34,866 nt of DNA from Pezizomycotina sp. ARF18. Taxonomy: Eukaryota; Ascomycota. The position numbers were made by a program, and so were the translations under genes. The stretch spans positions 72,181 to 107,046 of the forward strand of contig AZLU01000140.1 of assembly GCA_002224055.1 (NCBI GenBank), in the 5' to 3' direction. Shown here piece by piece: positions 1 to 12,400 of the stretch (its first letter is position 1; each line of letters begins with the position of its first letter). The notes beneath the pieces were generated by a model. It had not been told where the DNA came from and made no database searches. It saw nothing but the letters and a program-made list of their open reading frames with translations.

Positions 1-574
1 TGAACTGATGGTATGTATAATAAGCCTTGGATTAGAATGTCTCTCTTTCTACCTCTGTTTTTTTTTATCTCGGCAAAGGAGTCAAAAGGAGAGAAAGGAA
101 CGAATAAGTTGCAGGTATATATGAACGCCTTCGGAAGAATTAATCAGACCACTTTTAAACTCCCCAAAAGAAAAAAAGCTCCAAGTTGTTCAGGCCAAAA
201 ACATCGAAAGGGTTCAAGTAATCAAAGACAGTTCAAGTCCAAAAAAGGGGAATGATGGAGATCGAATAAGGGCTGAGATATAGGGAAATAAATGAGCGTT
301 TTCTTATAAAACTGCCCGGTGGGACCACTAGGAAAAGGAAATATTAATAATCGCAGCTCTTATTATACTCTCGATCTTTCGTCCCCTCTTCTATTTTTCG
401 ACACTTTTTTTTCTTCCTTCCTTCTCTCTCTGTCTCTCTCTCTTTTCTTTTTTTTTTTATGGTTCTCATTCTCCTTTTGTCTCATGAATGAGAGATCTTC
501 CTTCTAAAAACAGGAGCGACCTTTCTGGATAATACTGCTTTTCTCTTCCTACTGTCTAACCTCACACTTCCATC

Positions 575-598
575 TTTTTTTTTTTTTTTTTTTTTTTT
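575..598. repeat. Poly(T) run, 24 nt
   Basis: An uninterrupted T24 run. A second T24 run starts 67 bases later (666-689). Runs of 20 or more A or T recur in the spacers and introns of this window. Confidence 0.95.
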
Positions 599-665
599 AA
601 GCGAAATGCGGCGTGTATGCAGGAAATGGCGTGCGTGTGCTCTCTTGCGTGATATGTGCGTGCTC

Positions 666-689
666 TTTTTTTTTTTTTTTTTTTTTTTT
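666..689. repeat. Poly(T) run, 24 nt
   Basis: Uninterrupted T24 run, the second of a pair in the left-hand spacer. Confidence 0.95.
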
Positions 690-993
690 GGTGTCGCAGA
701 TTTTCCAACTTGGAGATAACGCTAGACGACGATACAGAAAAACAAGATATGTAATCTTAAACACTCACCTTAATTGGGTATCTCGAACAAGACAATTTAT
801 GAAAGCAATAATAATCCTTCCGAAGTATACGGTAAGGGTAGCGAATGATCTGGAGACGGGCGAATCCCACGAATTCCGAAATTAAAGAAAGGAAGTCAGA
901 TTGTTTGGCGATTTGCGCAGCCTTTTCGATGCGGTTAATGAAAGGCTACCACGACGTGGTTTGCTAGAAAAAGCAGGAGACAGGTGTTAGCCA

Positions 994-1106
994 AGAAAAA
1001 AAAGAAAAGAAAGAAAAGAAAAGAAAAGAAAAGAAAAGAAAAGAAAAGAAAAGAAAAGAAAGAAAAGAAAAGAAAAGAAAAGAAAAGAAAAGAAAAGAAA
1101 AAAAAG
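994..1106. repeat. (AAAAG)n microsatellite
   Basis: About 113 bases of nearly pure AAAAG units on the + strand, with a one-base phase slip near 1061. It opens Lys/Glu-rich and Phe/Ser-rich frames on the two strands, which should not be taken as genes. Confidence 0.95.
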
Positions 1107-2713
1107 CTGTTCCTAAATACATATGAACACAAAGGAAGGAATTATGAACCGTGCTTACTTATTTACCTAGTGGATGACGACAAATACCAATCGCGAAACA
1201 GGCGTATTCCCAAAGAATCGGATTTCAAATAAAATCTGAATGCTTCGATGTTTGAGAGGTTTTGTGCAACCGAGTGATGAGAAGAGGAAAAGAGGATTCG
1301 AGAAGACGAACTCGTTCTTACTTCGCAAATATGTATGATCGTAGAAAAAAAAACCGTGGCGACTGGTGGAAGAATACGGCCGTTATTTTTATTTGTAGTA
1401 GAGTCGTTAAAATAACAAGTATTGAATATTCTCCGATCTGACAGAGAGACGGGGTTGGTCGGTATGCGGATTGCACTCTAGGTATAATAAGTACAAGCTA
1501 AGCTCCCACGACTTCCAGGAATGGAAAAGGAACGAACAAACGGAATTTCTCTTGGAACTTTGTTAACGACAGGGATACGATAAGGAAGATAGCGGGATGA
1601 TCAGGCGTGGAAGATAATATATGCCGATTTCTTGATGGTGAAAAATGTGTGCTTTAGGTCCAAACTTTATATAGCAACAAAGGAAGTGTTAATTACTATT
1701 ATTACATATAGTAGATGGGGAGAGAGAACCGCTGATAAGGAAAGTCGCGAAGTAGATCATTAGGAGGGAAGATAAACAGGTATATTAAGAGAAGAAAAAA
1801 GGAAGGGAAGAAGCCAAAGAGGAAGAGGTAAAATATGTCAAAGCAAGGAGACACTGGGTATACGAACGAAAGTAACCGCCTTGAAAAAGCAACAAACGCT
1901 CGCTCGGTCGTGAAAACTAAGAGCTTCGTCAGGAGAAAAGGGAAAAAAAGGGAGCAGAAGGCGCAAGAAGATGGAAGATTGTGGATGGAAGGGAGAACTT
2001 GTCCTGTACAAGAGCAAAGTGGCGCACAAAGCAAACGAGAGGGTATGAAAGGATAGCGGACTGCTAAATATACCAAATCATATATCTTGAAGTAACGAAG
2101 AGCTGATCAAGAGTGATGAAGACACTCGAGAGCGACGAGAGTAATGAGAGAAGCGGAGGAAGGGGAAGGGGAACAGGATGACGATTATCGACGAGTGATT
2201 ACTTGCTACCCGGATATGTAAATGACCAAATATACGTAACATAGGACGTTGGATTAGTATACGGTGATAGAATAGCAAGGATTAAAGTGACAGAAAAAGA
2301 AAGTGAACTGGAAATAAATAAAAGGAAATAAAGAATTGTTGAAAAAAGAAATTTGCGAGGAAGAAAGAATAAAAAATAGTAAGGAATAATAATTAAATTA
2401 TTATTACTTGTGATATCTTATAACCGGTCCCTAAACCATGTAAATTCAACAATCGATAATAGTAATAACTAGATATCGCCAAATATTTATCAGAGATCCT
2501 TCAATATTAAAAGGATATTTAAACAGCTGAAAGGATGGTAATATAAAATATATATTGCTGGGAATATCTATTCTCTCTTTCATTTTCTTTTTCCGAGAAA
2601 CAAACAATGGAGACAACAAAACGAGTGCTGGCTATAAAGAGAATTCTTCAAATCAGCAAATGTAAATTGTCAAGCATCGCAATGTTGACTTCCATCTCGA
2701 GATAGATATCTTT

Positions 2714-2736
2714 ATGGTTCAAGAGCTTTGAACCAT
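2714..2736. repeat. Perfect 9-bp hairpin
   Basis: Arms ATGGTTCAA (2714-2722) and TTGAACCAT (2728-2736) are exact reverse complements around the 5-base loop GAGCT. No gene is near enough to assign it as a terminator. Confidence 0.7.
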
Positions 2737-5700
2737 TCCTGCGCCTCCGAATCCTAGTATTTATACAGAAGGCAAGCCGTCAAATCCAAATCCTCCATAT
2801 CGACGGTAATACTCTACATGCCAGCTACTCGAACATACTTCTTCTCATATATCGATCTCAGCTAATACCATTTCTTTCCCTTTTCTAATCTTTGACAGAT
2901 GCAAAAATGTCACGTAGACAAAACGTCGGCAATAAACTCCGTCAGATACCTATTTCGGTCATCTAGAAGGGAAAAGGAAGAAAGATAAAATAAATAACAG
3001 ATGACATACAACCAAAAAGCAGGCTGTATATACGAGTACTCAATGCTACATTTACAAGGTTAGAGCACAGATGAGGCTTTTGAAGAGTGGAAACATCCTT
3101 CCTTCCCTAGCTTGCTCATAAGGCAACGAGTACAAGGCTTAATGCCTGCAAGCCTGCCTGCACGAGGCCATGAGAACCGAACTTTTAAAACGTGCATGAT
3201 ATCGATAGCGGATGGCCAGGGAAAAAAAAAGATATATGTCGACAAATGTCGTCCACAACCAAAAGATATGAAGATATATACAAAAGAACACATACGGAGA
3301 GGTAACAGTAAGTAATGCCTATAATGTATCGAGTACTTGTCACTTCCATTCCCTTGAAAAAAAAAAATGAAATAATAATATAAATAATATCATACTATGT
3401 TTACTTAGGGGGGAAAAAAGATTACGCTATAATATAATTTATTTCTAATAATATTTCTCCGTCTACTATACTTTCCTTGACTCGGAATAGCGGTGGGGTT
3501 TGTGCACGAACGCTAGCTGATACTTAGCTGATAAGTAAACCAACCCAAACATCAGTCAACTGACAGGGCCTACCGCAGAGCCCCCTTCACACCCATCTAT
3601 GGTACATATCTGCTTCTCTTTGAGAAAATTTATTATCATTTCAATATCATATAAAGTATTATTATACTAGGAAAAAACAAATAATATCGCCGCGATGTCC
3701 GACAGAAAAGGCTTAAAGGGTATGGGCCGTCTTCCACTCGGATGACCACTATTTCTCGTTCCAGCTAAGAAATGGTACCCGGCATTTCCCTTACTACTGA
3801 TATGTACTATCGTTAAAATCAAATCGATATTTCTTTCTCCCTCTTAGGCTGACCATCTCATCTGCAGCCTAATTCTTTAGTGCCCTTTTCCTTGCATTGT
3901 TTACGACAGGTTAAAAAGAAATCAAAGCGCAAGCCTCTTCTTTCCTTCTTAAGAGCTACAGGAAACAGGTTCTTAACGATACAGAAGGATAAAGAAAATA
4001 AGACGAACACGCGGCGGTAGACGAACAGCGTCGACTATGTTTTTTGGCAAATGAAAAGTTCAGAAAGAGACCAGGGATGGGGATTTGGACCCACAAAAGA
4101 ATCCCTGTATTGCGTAGGTCCAGATTAAATTCTTTTTTCTCTCCTAGACTTTCCTTTTTCTTGGAGAGTGCACCTGCAGCCTCCTCGACTACGACGTCGG
4201 ACTGGGGCTTATCGATAAGCCTACTACTTTGTTGTACGCTTGAACCAGCATGATCCCTCAACCACGCCGTTGCTGACCTCTCACCCTCTCTTCATTAACA
4301 ACAAAAACGGCCGAGAACAACAACATCGAGAACCATGGCGAGGCTCTTTAAGAAAACTAATCCTGAAGGAACTTAGCAAACGCAAAATATATCACTAGCA
4401 ATGTCACATTGCCCTTTCAAATACGATGTCTGTAAAGAAAGTGATGTAACTGATACTTTAACTAACGAAACAGTTTTCTTTTTTTTCCCCGTTTTTCTTT
4501 TGGATATCTCTCTTCATCCTTGAAGATTTCCCCTCGTGGCTCTCCTTTTACTAAACGCAAAATGAGTTAAGTCGTTGACGGAGCATTCCTGGGATAACAA
4601 CTTTGCCTTTCTCCTACGCGATCGCAGAGTTCTTTTTTTTTTTTTTTTTTCTTCTCTCTTGTCAGGCATGACCAAGTAATCCCGGTCGAGATGGTGGAAC
4701 TGGTCCAGCCCATCTCAACAGCGCCACCAACGAAAATTCATGACACTTTTTCCTTCACACTGGAACACCAAGATATTAGGCGTCGGGAAATTATGTTACT
4801 TAATGTGAGCGATGTTCTCTTCCACCGAGCTAAAGCTTTGACATAACTTATGGCTGAGGAGCCTTTTAAGCTTGTTCGATCAAGAACCCTATACTTTGTG
4901 ATTCTGTACCAAGACGTGTCTATTTCTTACCAACAAGTTCGACTCGCTACCCAAAAAAAAAAAGAAAAAAAAAGTAAAAATATAAAATGCACGAGACCAA
5001 CACTCTCTCTGTCGCAAGCGGTGGCTTGAAAGAAAAAGGATATCTGGACATCTCAATGCCGAGCGTTAGAAATTCCACGGCCTTCCATGACAGAGAGAGA
5101 GAGACAACGGATTGATCACAGAAGTATATGTCAATTGACATCGCAAACTCTATGATTTCGCGAACCGCTAACGTGAAATTGCATTATTCTATTTTGTTCA
5201 ATTCGTAAGAAACTAGTTCAAACGATAATGCAAAGAATGCTCTTTTGGATTTTTTTTTTTCGTTTTGTTTCTATTCCCTTGGGATTTGTTTCTATTTGAA
5301 AGTCCTGTGGGGTTTACTTTGCATGAAGTGTTGAATTATTGTATATAAAAATATACATGTAAGTTTATATATCAATCGTCAGACTCGAGATGGTGGGAGT
5401 CAATTCTCTCTTTTTTTTCTCGCGCCACCCCCAGCTTGGCAACGCCAACACTCCTCAAATTACCACCACACCCTCTTTGTTCAAATTATAATCAATATGT
5501 ATCATAGTAGATATACTATACTACTAATATAGAGAAGAAACAAAAGCAAATAAAATATTATAAAATTACAGTCGCCGTGCCAGTACATACTGAAAAATTG
5601 CTAATAAGTAACGATTGCTGCCACCTAAACTCCGAGATTTCTTCATATTTAAAGGAAGGTCGTTCTTCGATATATAATTGGTTCACCAATCCTGCATTGA

Positions 5701-5966
5701 TGAACAAAAGATTGCCATACGCTTGCTGAAGCAAACCCGTCAGTAAAAAAAAGAGTTATCCTGAAATTTTAGAAAAGAAAAGTGGATTTTTTCATTCTCG
5801 GAATCGCAAAGTGCTTTTCTCGCATGTCTTTCTGATTTGCTGCGCGTACCTTTTCCTCGGTTTGTCGTTGCCGATAGCATGGTTTATAGGTCGGGTTTTT
5901 AACTTCTGATATTGAAAACCCTTGCTGCCACGATATGCAGCATATTCCCTTTTTTTTTGTTTGTTT

Positions 5967-8299
5967 TCAATGATATAATGACTGGGGAGGGACTGCAGGC
6001 GGGGTTTCGAGACCAAGTTCATCCTGCAGATGTGGCAGAATTAGAAATATAATCTTTTTCGCGCGAGTAATGATCAACCACCACCACCACCAAAGAATAT
6101 AAAAGAGGTTCGTGCTAAAGGAACTTTGGCCAAACGACATCCAATGAATATGGTAACACAGATTGAATGAGTTGACGCGAAAGTCAACTTACCAATCGCG
6201 ATCACCTTTTCACGCCAAAGAGTAACAGGATCGCTTAGTGCTCTTGAAAAGCCAAGCTTATCCTTTAATATTCCTTGTAGCGTCTAAGGAAATTTGTTTC
6301 CTTGTTTCGCCTTGTAACCTCCAAATGCCAGTTTCCGCAGCCAATTGGTTAAGGCAAGCAAATCTTCGAGAAAAGGGGAGAGAGAGGGAGAGAAAAAAAA
6401 AAAAAAGCGACTCCTTGACACCGACTGAGCGGTCAAATGGATCCTCGCCTGTCGAGACATCTCCACTTCCGCCAACGGCAATTGCGCAAAAAAGAAAAAA
6501 GAAGGCAGCGGGGCACGGGACTCCACCACTTGCTACCATCATGGCGGGTACGCCGGGCAAAGAAGGTAAAGAGAAAAGATGGGTTACCAAAAGTGTATTT
6601 ATTTTGACTTAATCAAAAAGGAAAATATATAGTGGTGCACGTCTGGGAGTTAGGAAATGGAAGAGGATTCCTTACCCAGAGCCCTTGAGCACCTCCTTCT
6701 CCCGCTAAGTTATGGCTTATTTCTTTCCAGAAATCGTTGAAGGCTTTCCTGTGCTTCGGTAGAAGACTGCTGACAATCCTCAAATCGCGATCTACCTTTT
6801 GCTTCTCTTCGACTGAGACCGGTTCGACATCGCCGCTCTGCAATGTTTGAAGCCGTTCCCGAAGCTCATTGGTCTCTTCCTCGAGCTTGGTTATGAAGAT
6901 CTCTAGCTCGTCGGAGCTCGGAATTGAGCGAAGCTGCTGAACCGTTTGGGACAATGTTTTGTGCTCGCTCTTCAAATTCGCAACTTCATTCTTGAGACCT
7001 TCGATTTCTGACTTGATCTCCGCTAGTTCTTCCGGAGAGGCATAATCGCTCGGGTCCTAGAGACATCGTCGTCAGAATTGCTCAGCCACATGTGGAGATT
7101 CGCAATCGCCATCCTCTGAAAGGAGAGGAGGAAGAAAAGAAGCACATAAAAGAACAATACAAGGAAATAAAACAATAGTGCAAAAAAAATAATGAAGAAA
7201 AACTCCGAGCATAAAAATGAAAGAAACCTAGGAAGAAACCGGGAAAGTGGCGTCACATGGGCGGGCAAAAGAAACAGAAGACTGAAATTTGAAGCACACC
7301 TGACGAATATGATAGACCGCTTGTTTTCCTGTTTATTTCATTGCCAGAACCGAAAAAAAAAAAAAAAAAAAAAAAAAAACTATATTAGCGGATTGCTACA
7401 ACAAGCAGAAGCTTAGAAGGTGTGGAGTCGAAAAGAAAATGTCGACAAGGAACCGGACAAGCGAGTGGTGTAGCGGATGAGGCTTTCCTTTTTTCTATAA
7501 TATTAATTTTTTTTTTTTTTTTTTTTTTTTCAAAGAGAGCGATTTGATAAAAGGATTATCCCTTCAAAAATAGCATGAAATGGCAATCGATCGCCACACT
7601 CACCCGATGTTTTGACTTCCAGCTCTCCCTTTTCGGACAGCTCTTTCAGGACCTTCGCAGCACTGGTCTTAGTCACGACATTGTGGAGATTTGCGCTGAT
7701 ATCCGTTGCGGAGTATGGCCTGTTTGCTTCGGAGATAGTCGAGAATCAAATCCGCGGCTGCGTAAATGATAGAGGGATTAGCACCAGCCAGTCAAGTTCA
7801 AGTATATCAACAATAACATTATTTAAGTAAAGAAGAAGAAAAAAAGGAAATAGCCTTTTCCAAGTAGCCATGGGCCCATGGCCCATGTTTAGAGCGCTAT
7901 ATTAGGGTCTCCTACTGCAAAGGTAGATGATAGTGATAGCAGTCGCCAAGAGGATCCACTCAGCGACAAGCAACACCTCTTGCGAATTGTGGGTACGTGT
8001 ACATGGAATGGGAAAAGAGAAAAAAAAAAGGTTGGCTATGGGCTGCAGGGTCATGTGGATCATCCGATCACGACCACCAACTAAAAAGCCCACAGTAAAA
8101 AGCTGCAATGCAGGATACAAATCGAAAGAGGTTGAAAATAGGGACAGAGAAGAAGAAAAAATGATAAAAAGAGGAAGGAGCCGGAAAAGAAATCTGGAAC
8201 GAATCAGGAGAGGATATTCGAGTAAAAGTCCTAATAATCCAACTCACCTTCATCGCCCTTGACCTGAGGTGCTTTTGGTTGCTCTTTCTTCGACGGCAT
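5967..8299 (-). CDS. HOP2: Meiotic recombination cofactor Hop2/PSMC3IP (TBPIP family), five exons, one frame break
   Basis: Hop2 pairs with Mnd1 and stimulates Dmc1/Rad51 strand exchange during meiosis. Exons in transcript order: 8299-8248, 7757-7604, 7328-7300 (29 nt), 7056-6676 and 6023-5967, all with GT-AG introns (490, 275, 243 and 652 nt). The start is the ATG at 8299, which gives the Lys-rich leader that usually precedes the winged-helix domain. Exons 1-3 encode the winged helix (AADLILDYLRSKQ, then PYSATDISANLH, then GKQAVYHIRQ). Exon 4 is a Glu/Lys/Leu-rich coiled coil. Exon 5 encodes DELGLETPP and a stop, matching the usual short acidic tail. Total about 224 residues, the normal length. 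In exon 2 the frame breaks at 7714-7722, between KQ and PYSATD, where one codon has a single base instead of three. Without correction the reading stops in exon 2. I infer a sequencing deletion because all the rest is intact. Confidence 0.88.
7300..7328 (-). other. HOP2: 29-nt microexon of HOP2
   Basis: Encodes GKQAVYHIRQ together with one base from the previous exon. It lies between a CAG acceptor and a GTGTGC donor; phases 1 and 0 fit the flanking exons exactly. The GKQ-x-VYH segment is the conserved end of the Hop2 winged helix, which supports the call. Confidence 0.85.
7329..7603 (-). other. HOP2: HOP2 intron 2 with complementary homopolymer runs
   Basis: The intron contains A27 at 7353-7379 and T24 at 7507-7530 (+ strand). 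In the transcript these are U27 and A24, which could pair over about 24 bp with a loop of about 127 nt. Donor GTGAGT, acceptor CAG. Confidence 0.8.
7867..7882. repeat. 16-bp perfect palindrome in HOP2 intron 1
   Basis: GCCATGGGCCCATGGC is its own reverse complement, followed by a further partial copy (CCCATG). It sits inside a 490-nt intron, so it is not coding. No function can be assigned. Confidence 0.8.
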
Positions 8300-9468
8300 T
8301 GTTGTTGCTGCTGCTGTTGTGATCGGTTGTTTTTTACCCTGTTTGGAACTGCAGCGGCAACTGCTCTGTGGAGACAAAATATTTCGCTCGGTACTTGAAT
8401 AACAACCGACAGTTCGAAGCCCTGCTAAAAAGCACCCTAGGCTAATAATTCCTTAATTTGATGTCCGGGGGCGTTGTTGTGGTTGGATAGCTGGTCCGTC
8501 GTTGACTGCTCGAATTTCGGTGGGATTCGTGGAGTGGTGCCATTTATCATGAACAAGAAAACTAGCGCTGTGGGTGCTGTGAAAAGACAGAAGGAAAGAG
8601 TGGTTTTTTTTTTTTTTTACCACCACCCCACCCAAATGATTTCTTTTAACTCCTTAACAATAGTAATCATCATTCTTGTAGGATTATTCCGAATATATAT
8701 TTCTTTAAATCCAAAAGGAATAACCAAGTGAAGGAGTTCATTTATTGATATATCGAAAATAGATCAAGACGAATAACGACGAGAAGAAAATATATAAAAA
8801 ATGGAAATGGTACTTCTATATGAAAAGTTGCTTATATCACTGTATTTATTTTTTTTTTTTTTTTTGAAGTAGGCATAGCATATGGGGGGCCGAAATTCAT
8901 TGATTCCGCTATTTCGGTTTGAATACTGTGGCGATATATATATTTAACGACTTCTATTATTTCATGTAACCTGACTGGTTGCTTTTGGTTGTGATAATAT
9001 CCCTTGATACCAAGGCAGTTGAACGAGATGGTATTCTTTCGGAACACAAAAATATCACGAAGATGACTTACAATAGACTGCCTCGCAGTGAAAACTAGTC
9101 ATTTTGCAAGGAACCTTTTGTCTTTCGGTAGCGTGATGAGATAGTTTGCTTCGTTTCGGCTAGGTATAGAAACATATTTAATTCTTTTTTATAAACTAGT
9201 TTTATAATTTAATGTAAGATATACGAAGGTTTTTCTTCTTTTGTCTTGATTTTAATTTTTGGTTCAGTGTGGAAGAAAAAGAACAACAGGTAATAATCAA
9301 CGGCGACACTGTAGTAATAGACAACGGAGAGAGAGAAAAAAGAAAGAAAGAAAGAAAGAGGGCTACGCTAGAAGGGGATATGTGAAAAAAGAGAGGGAAG
9401 GATGTAGGAGGAGTTAAAACAGCACATTTGAAAAATAGGAACAACGGTATTTCATTTTTGAACGAATT
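8300..9468. other. Spacer: alpha-COP 3' flank and HOP2 promoter
   Basis: Both neighbours are transcribed leftward, so this 1.2 kb should contain the 3' UTR of alpha-COP and the promoter of HOP2. It is A/T-rich with a GAAA-type simple tract near 9335-9359. No further gene was recognised. Confidence 0.6.
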
Positions 9469-12400
9469 TCATCCTAGAAGCCGTAAACCGCTCGCCGGGC
9501 ACCTATCTGGCAAACCTGGCAGATCGAGCATACTTGCCCTTGTAGGTTGACTGATACTTGGCTCCATCGAACGGGCATTGTACCAGCGGGAACCCGAATA
9601 GATGGGCGTGTGCGAGCCGGCGCAGACGTCGAACTCTGCGAACTGGTCGTAGTCGATTTCCACTGCATCCGATCCGTGCTCCGTGCTGACTTGATCTTCT
9701 TTGCCTATTACAAGTGGGAAATTACAGATTAATATAATTTTCCAGATTAAGAAATGAGAAGAAAAAAAAAAAAGTGGAGACGAAAAGAAACTTACTTGAT
9801 CTGCCAACTTGCCAGTCTTACTATTCGCAAGGATCCTAGAAGCGAAGTGGTTGGCGAGGAGGTGGTTCTTCTTCTGGTAGGCAGTCTTCATTCCGCTGAT
9901 AAGGGCGATCTGGCGATGGGGTACTTCGAGCTTGGGGATGGTGAAGTACGCTGCCAATTCAAGGTTCCGCTTGGTGTTGCTGGCGTCGTCGGATAGTTCA
10001 CGACGCTCAAGCTCGATAGACATCGCCAAAACGTACTCCGTGGATGTTTGTATGATTTGCTTGGCCTCTTCGACCTCGTCTTTGTCTGCCGCTGCTGCTA
10101 GCAGTAAAGTGTGCAGCACCTTTCGGAAGGCCGACACACCCTCACTGAGGTTGTTCGCTTTCATCGCCGCAAATCCTGCCTGCAGATCCACCGTCTTGAT
10201 CGTTTCAATGCTCCTAGGGATAAATGGTAATACTTTGCGGATATCAGTAACCTCCGTGGTCCTCCTGACGTAGTTGATCAGCGGATCCAGCCCTTCAGTT
10301 GCCGGCAGGTAGGTCTTTGATCCGGCGTAAATTTCCAAGAATCTCGGTTTCAAGGGTTTGAAGTCGACGGCGCCAACCTGCCTGTTCAGCAGTTGCATAG
10401 CTGTTTCAAAGGAGCCGGCAGCTACGTGATCAGCAGCGATACCACTGTTTCTTGCCCACAGATCTGATTCGCGGACCCAGTAGCTCCGGCTTCGGAGCTT
10501 TCCACATCGACAAAGCTTTCACCAGACGGTTCCTCAATGTTAAGATCATCGCCCATATCCCAGCCGCCGGCGTCGGCATCATCGTCGCCCGCATCGCCAA
10601 GTTCTCCACCACCGAGACCTTCCTCCGCGTCCTCGAATCCGTTCGTGGCAGGGCCTTCGCGGTCTTCGATAGATAAGTCTTCGAATTGCCCGAGAAGCGC
10701 CTTCTCGAAGAATGATTGCGAGGTCGCCTTGAGGGGCCAGTTGGCCTTGTACGTGGGTACAACGGGTTTCAGCGGCGTTAAAGGGAACCGCCTTCAGGTA
10801 GCGTCAGCTGATCTTCAGTAAGGCCACTGGCCTCCAGTATCTCATTGGCTTCGTCTTCTAGACCGTTAAATTTGCGGTCATGTAAGCCAGAGGATAGAGG
10901 TCGATTTCCTTGAACATCTGGATCCTTGCTTGCGCATCACCGAGGTATAACGAGTTCTGGAACCTCGACATGTAGTCACCACGGTGTTCGGCAATTTTAC
11001 CCATTCTCTTCAATTTCTCCTCATCGCCGGTGACAAGGTACAGGAAGCTCAGCTTATCAAAGTTCCGTAACTTTTGATATGTCATCTCCACCACAGTGCT
11101 GTTTCCTTGATTCAACGCTTCGCTTCCCAACCGCTGCCAAAGCTTGGGCCGATCGAGCTCCTTGGCCATTTCCACTGCGACTTCCAGGTTTCCACATTCG
11201 AGGGCGAGCTCGAATTTTGTTGCGGGATCTTGCACGAATTGGAGGGCAATTTCTGGGAACCTTTCTTCTGCAGATATGATATTATTGATTGACCAACGAG
11301 GTTTGAATTTTGGATGATGTGGAGCATTTCCTCGTAGTTCCTCTTAATGAGTGCAAGCTTGAACCGATACTCGGTGGGATCGATAGTCAACTGCTTCGGC
11401 TTTGCGGCGCGATCGAGGCAGTATACCGAGCGACCCTTGACCTTTACCAGATAAACTGTCTGATCTAGTGTGCGGATAATTCCATTATCGCTTTGTGTTT
11501 GTTAGTAACCACAAAAACACGACAATAAAGATAAATATGTAAAGATTATAAGCGAATGCGTGGCATCTTGATGAAGTGGTATTCAATAGGAGGGACAACA
11601 TACCCGTTTGACAAGGTGTATTTGATATGGTTGAGAGTAGAGTAAAGCAGAACGCCAGTGTCATCCCAAGCGGCGCTCTTGATCCTTATTGTCTCGTGTA
11701 GGGTGCTAACTTGTTCAAGCTGTTTCGTGACGATCGTGATGTTGTGTTTGCTTAGAAGAGCTGCATGTAAGCCATCGTTGCTCCAGACCACATACTTGAC
11801 TCCGCTAACGGCGAGCTCGGCGAGTGTTTTCTTCTGCTGTATATCGTATAGAATAACTGCTGCCGGCGCGCAGAGAAGGAGACAGCCGGTACCACCAAAA
11901 TATATGTCACTTATAGGCACCGGGGGCTTAATCGTCTTGGTGACGCTGTTGGAAAGATCCCTGATGTCGATCTGCTGATTGGCGCTCGTGAAGACGGCGA
12001 ATCGGTTCCTAGCGACGAAAACAGCGCTGTTGCCGCTACCACGCTTCGAGTCAGTCGGCTCCACAGCCCCAGTAGCATCTTTCGGCAGTTGCATAAGCTC
12101 GTATGTGCCGCCGTCCGCAGTGGAGGTTACGAGGATGGATCTTTCGGCAGGATTATAGCTCATTGTTCGAGGTGGAACCCATGCGCTGCCTAGCTTCTTC
12201 AAGCTAAGCATAGACAGGCTTTCCTGATTCTTGGTGAAGTCGAAGCTCCGGACATGCTTCTCCTTGTTGACGAAGAACAATGTGTTCTGATGCAGTGCGT
12301 ACGCGGGCCTTTCCCGCTCCAATTTGAAAACCATAACGCCATTGTCGTGACCCGCAGCGAAGAGGTTGATTTCAGGATGCGCCGCGATAACCCAGAACCT

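Larger units (their letters stand above)
1..5966. other. Gene-poor A/T-rich spacer
   Basis: No protein family is recognisable on either strand. The open frames are short, of skewed composition (Phe/Ser/Leu or Lys/Arg/Glu) and mostly come from T-rich or A-rich tracts. The stretch holds T24 runs at 575-598 and 666-689, a pentanucleotide tract at 994-1106, a perfect hairpin at 2714-2736 and a T18 run at 4633-4650. Because the sequence carries many small deletions, a short or badly broken gene could be hidden; I see nothing that supports one. Confidence 0.6.

Noticed and set aside
984-1132. Lys/Glu-rich and Phe/Ser-rich proteins on the two strands
   Set aside because: Both are translations of the AAAAG microsatellite.
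1702-2076. A 124-codon - strand protein and an overlapping 73-codon + strand protein
   Set aside because: Skewed composition, no family, and both strands are open by chance; no splice or start context supports either.
6258-6612. Open frames on both strands inside HOP2 intron 4
   Set aside because: The exons on both sides join in phase to give the conserved Hop2 C-terminus, so the stretch is intronic; the frames are repetitive (Lys/Arg/Glu or Phe/Ser).
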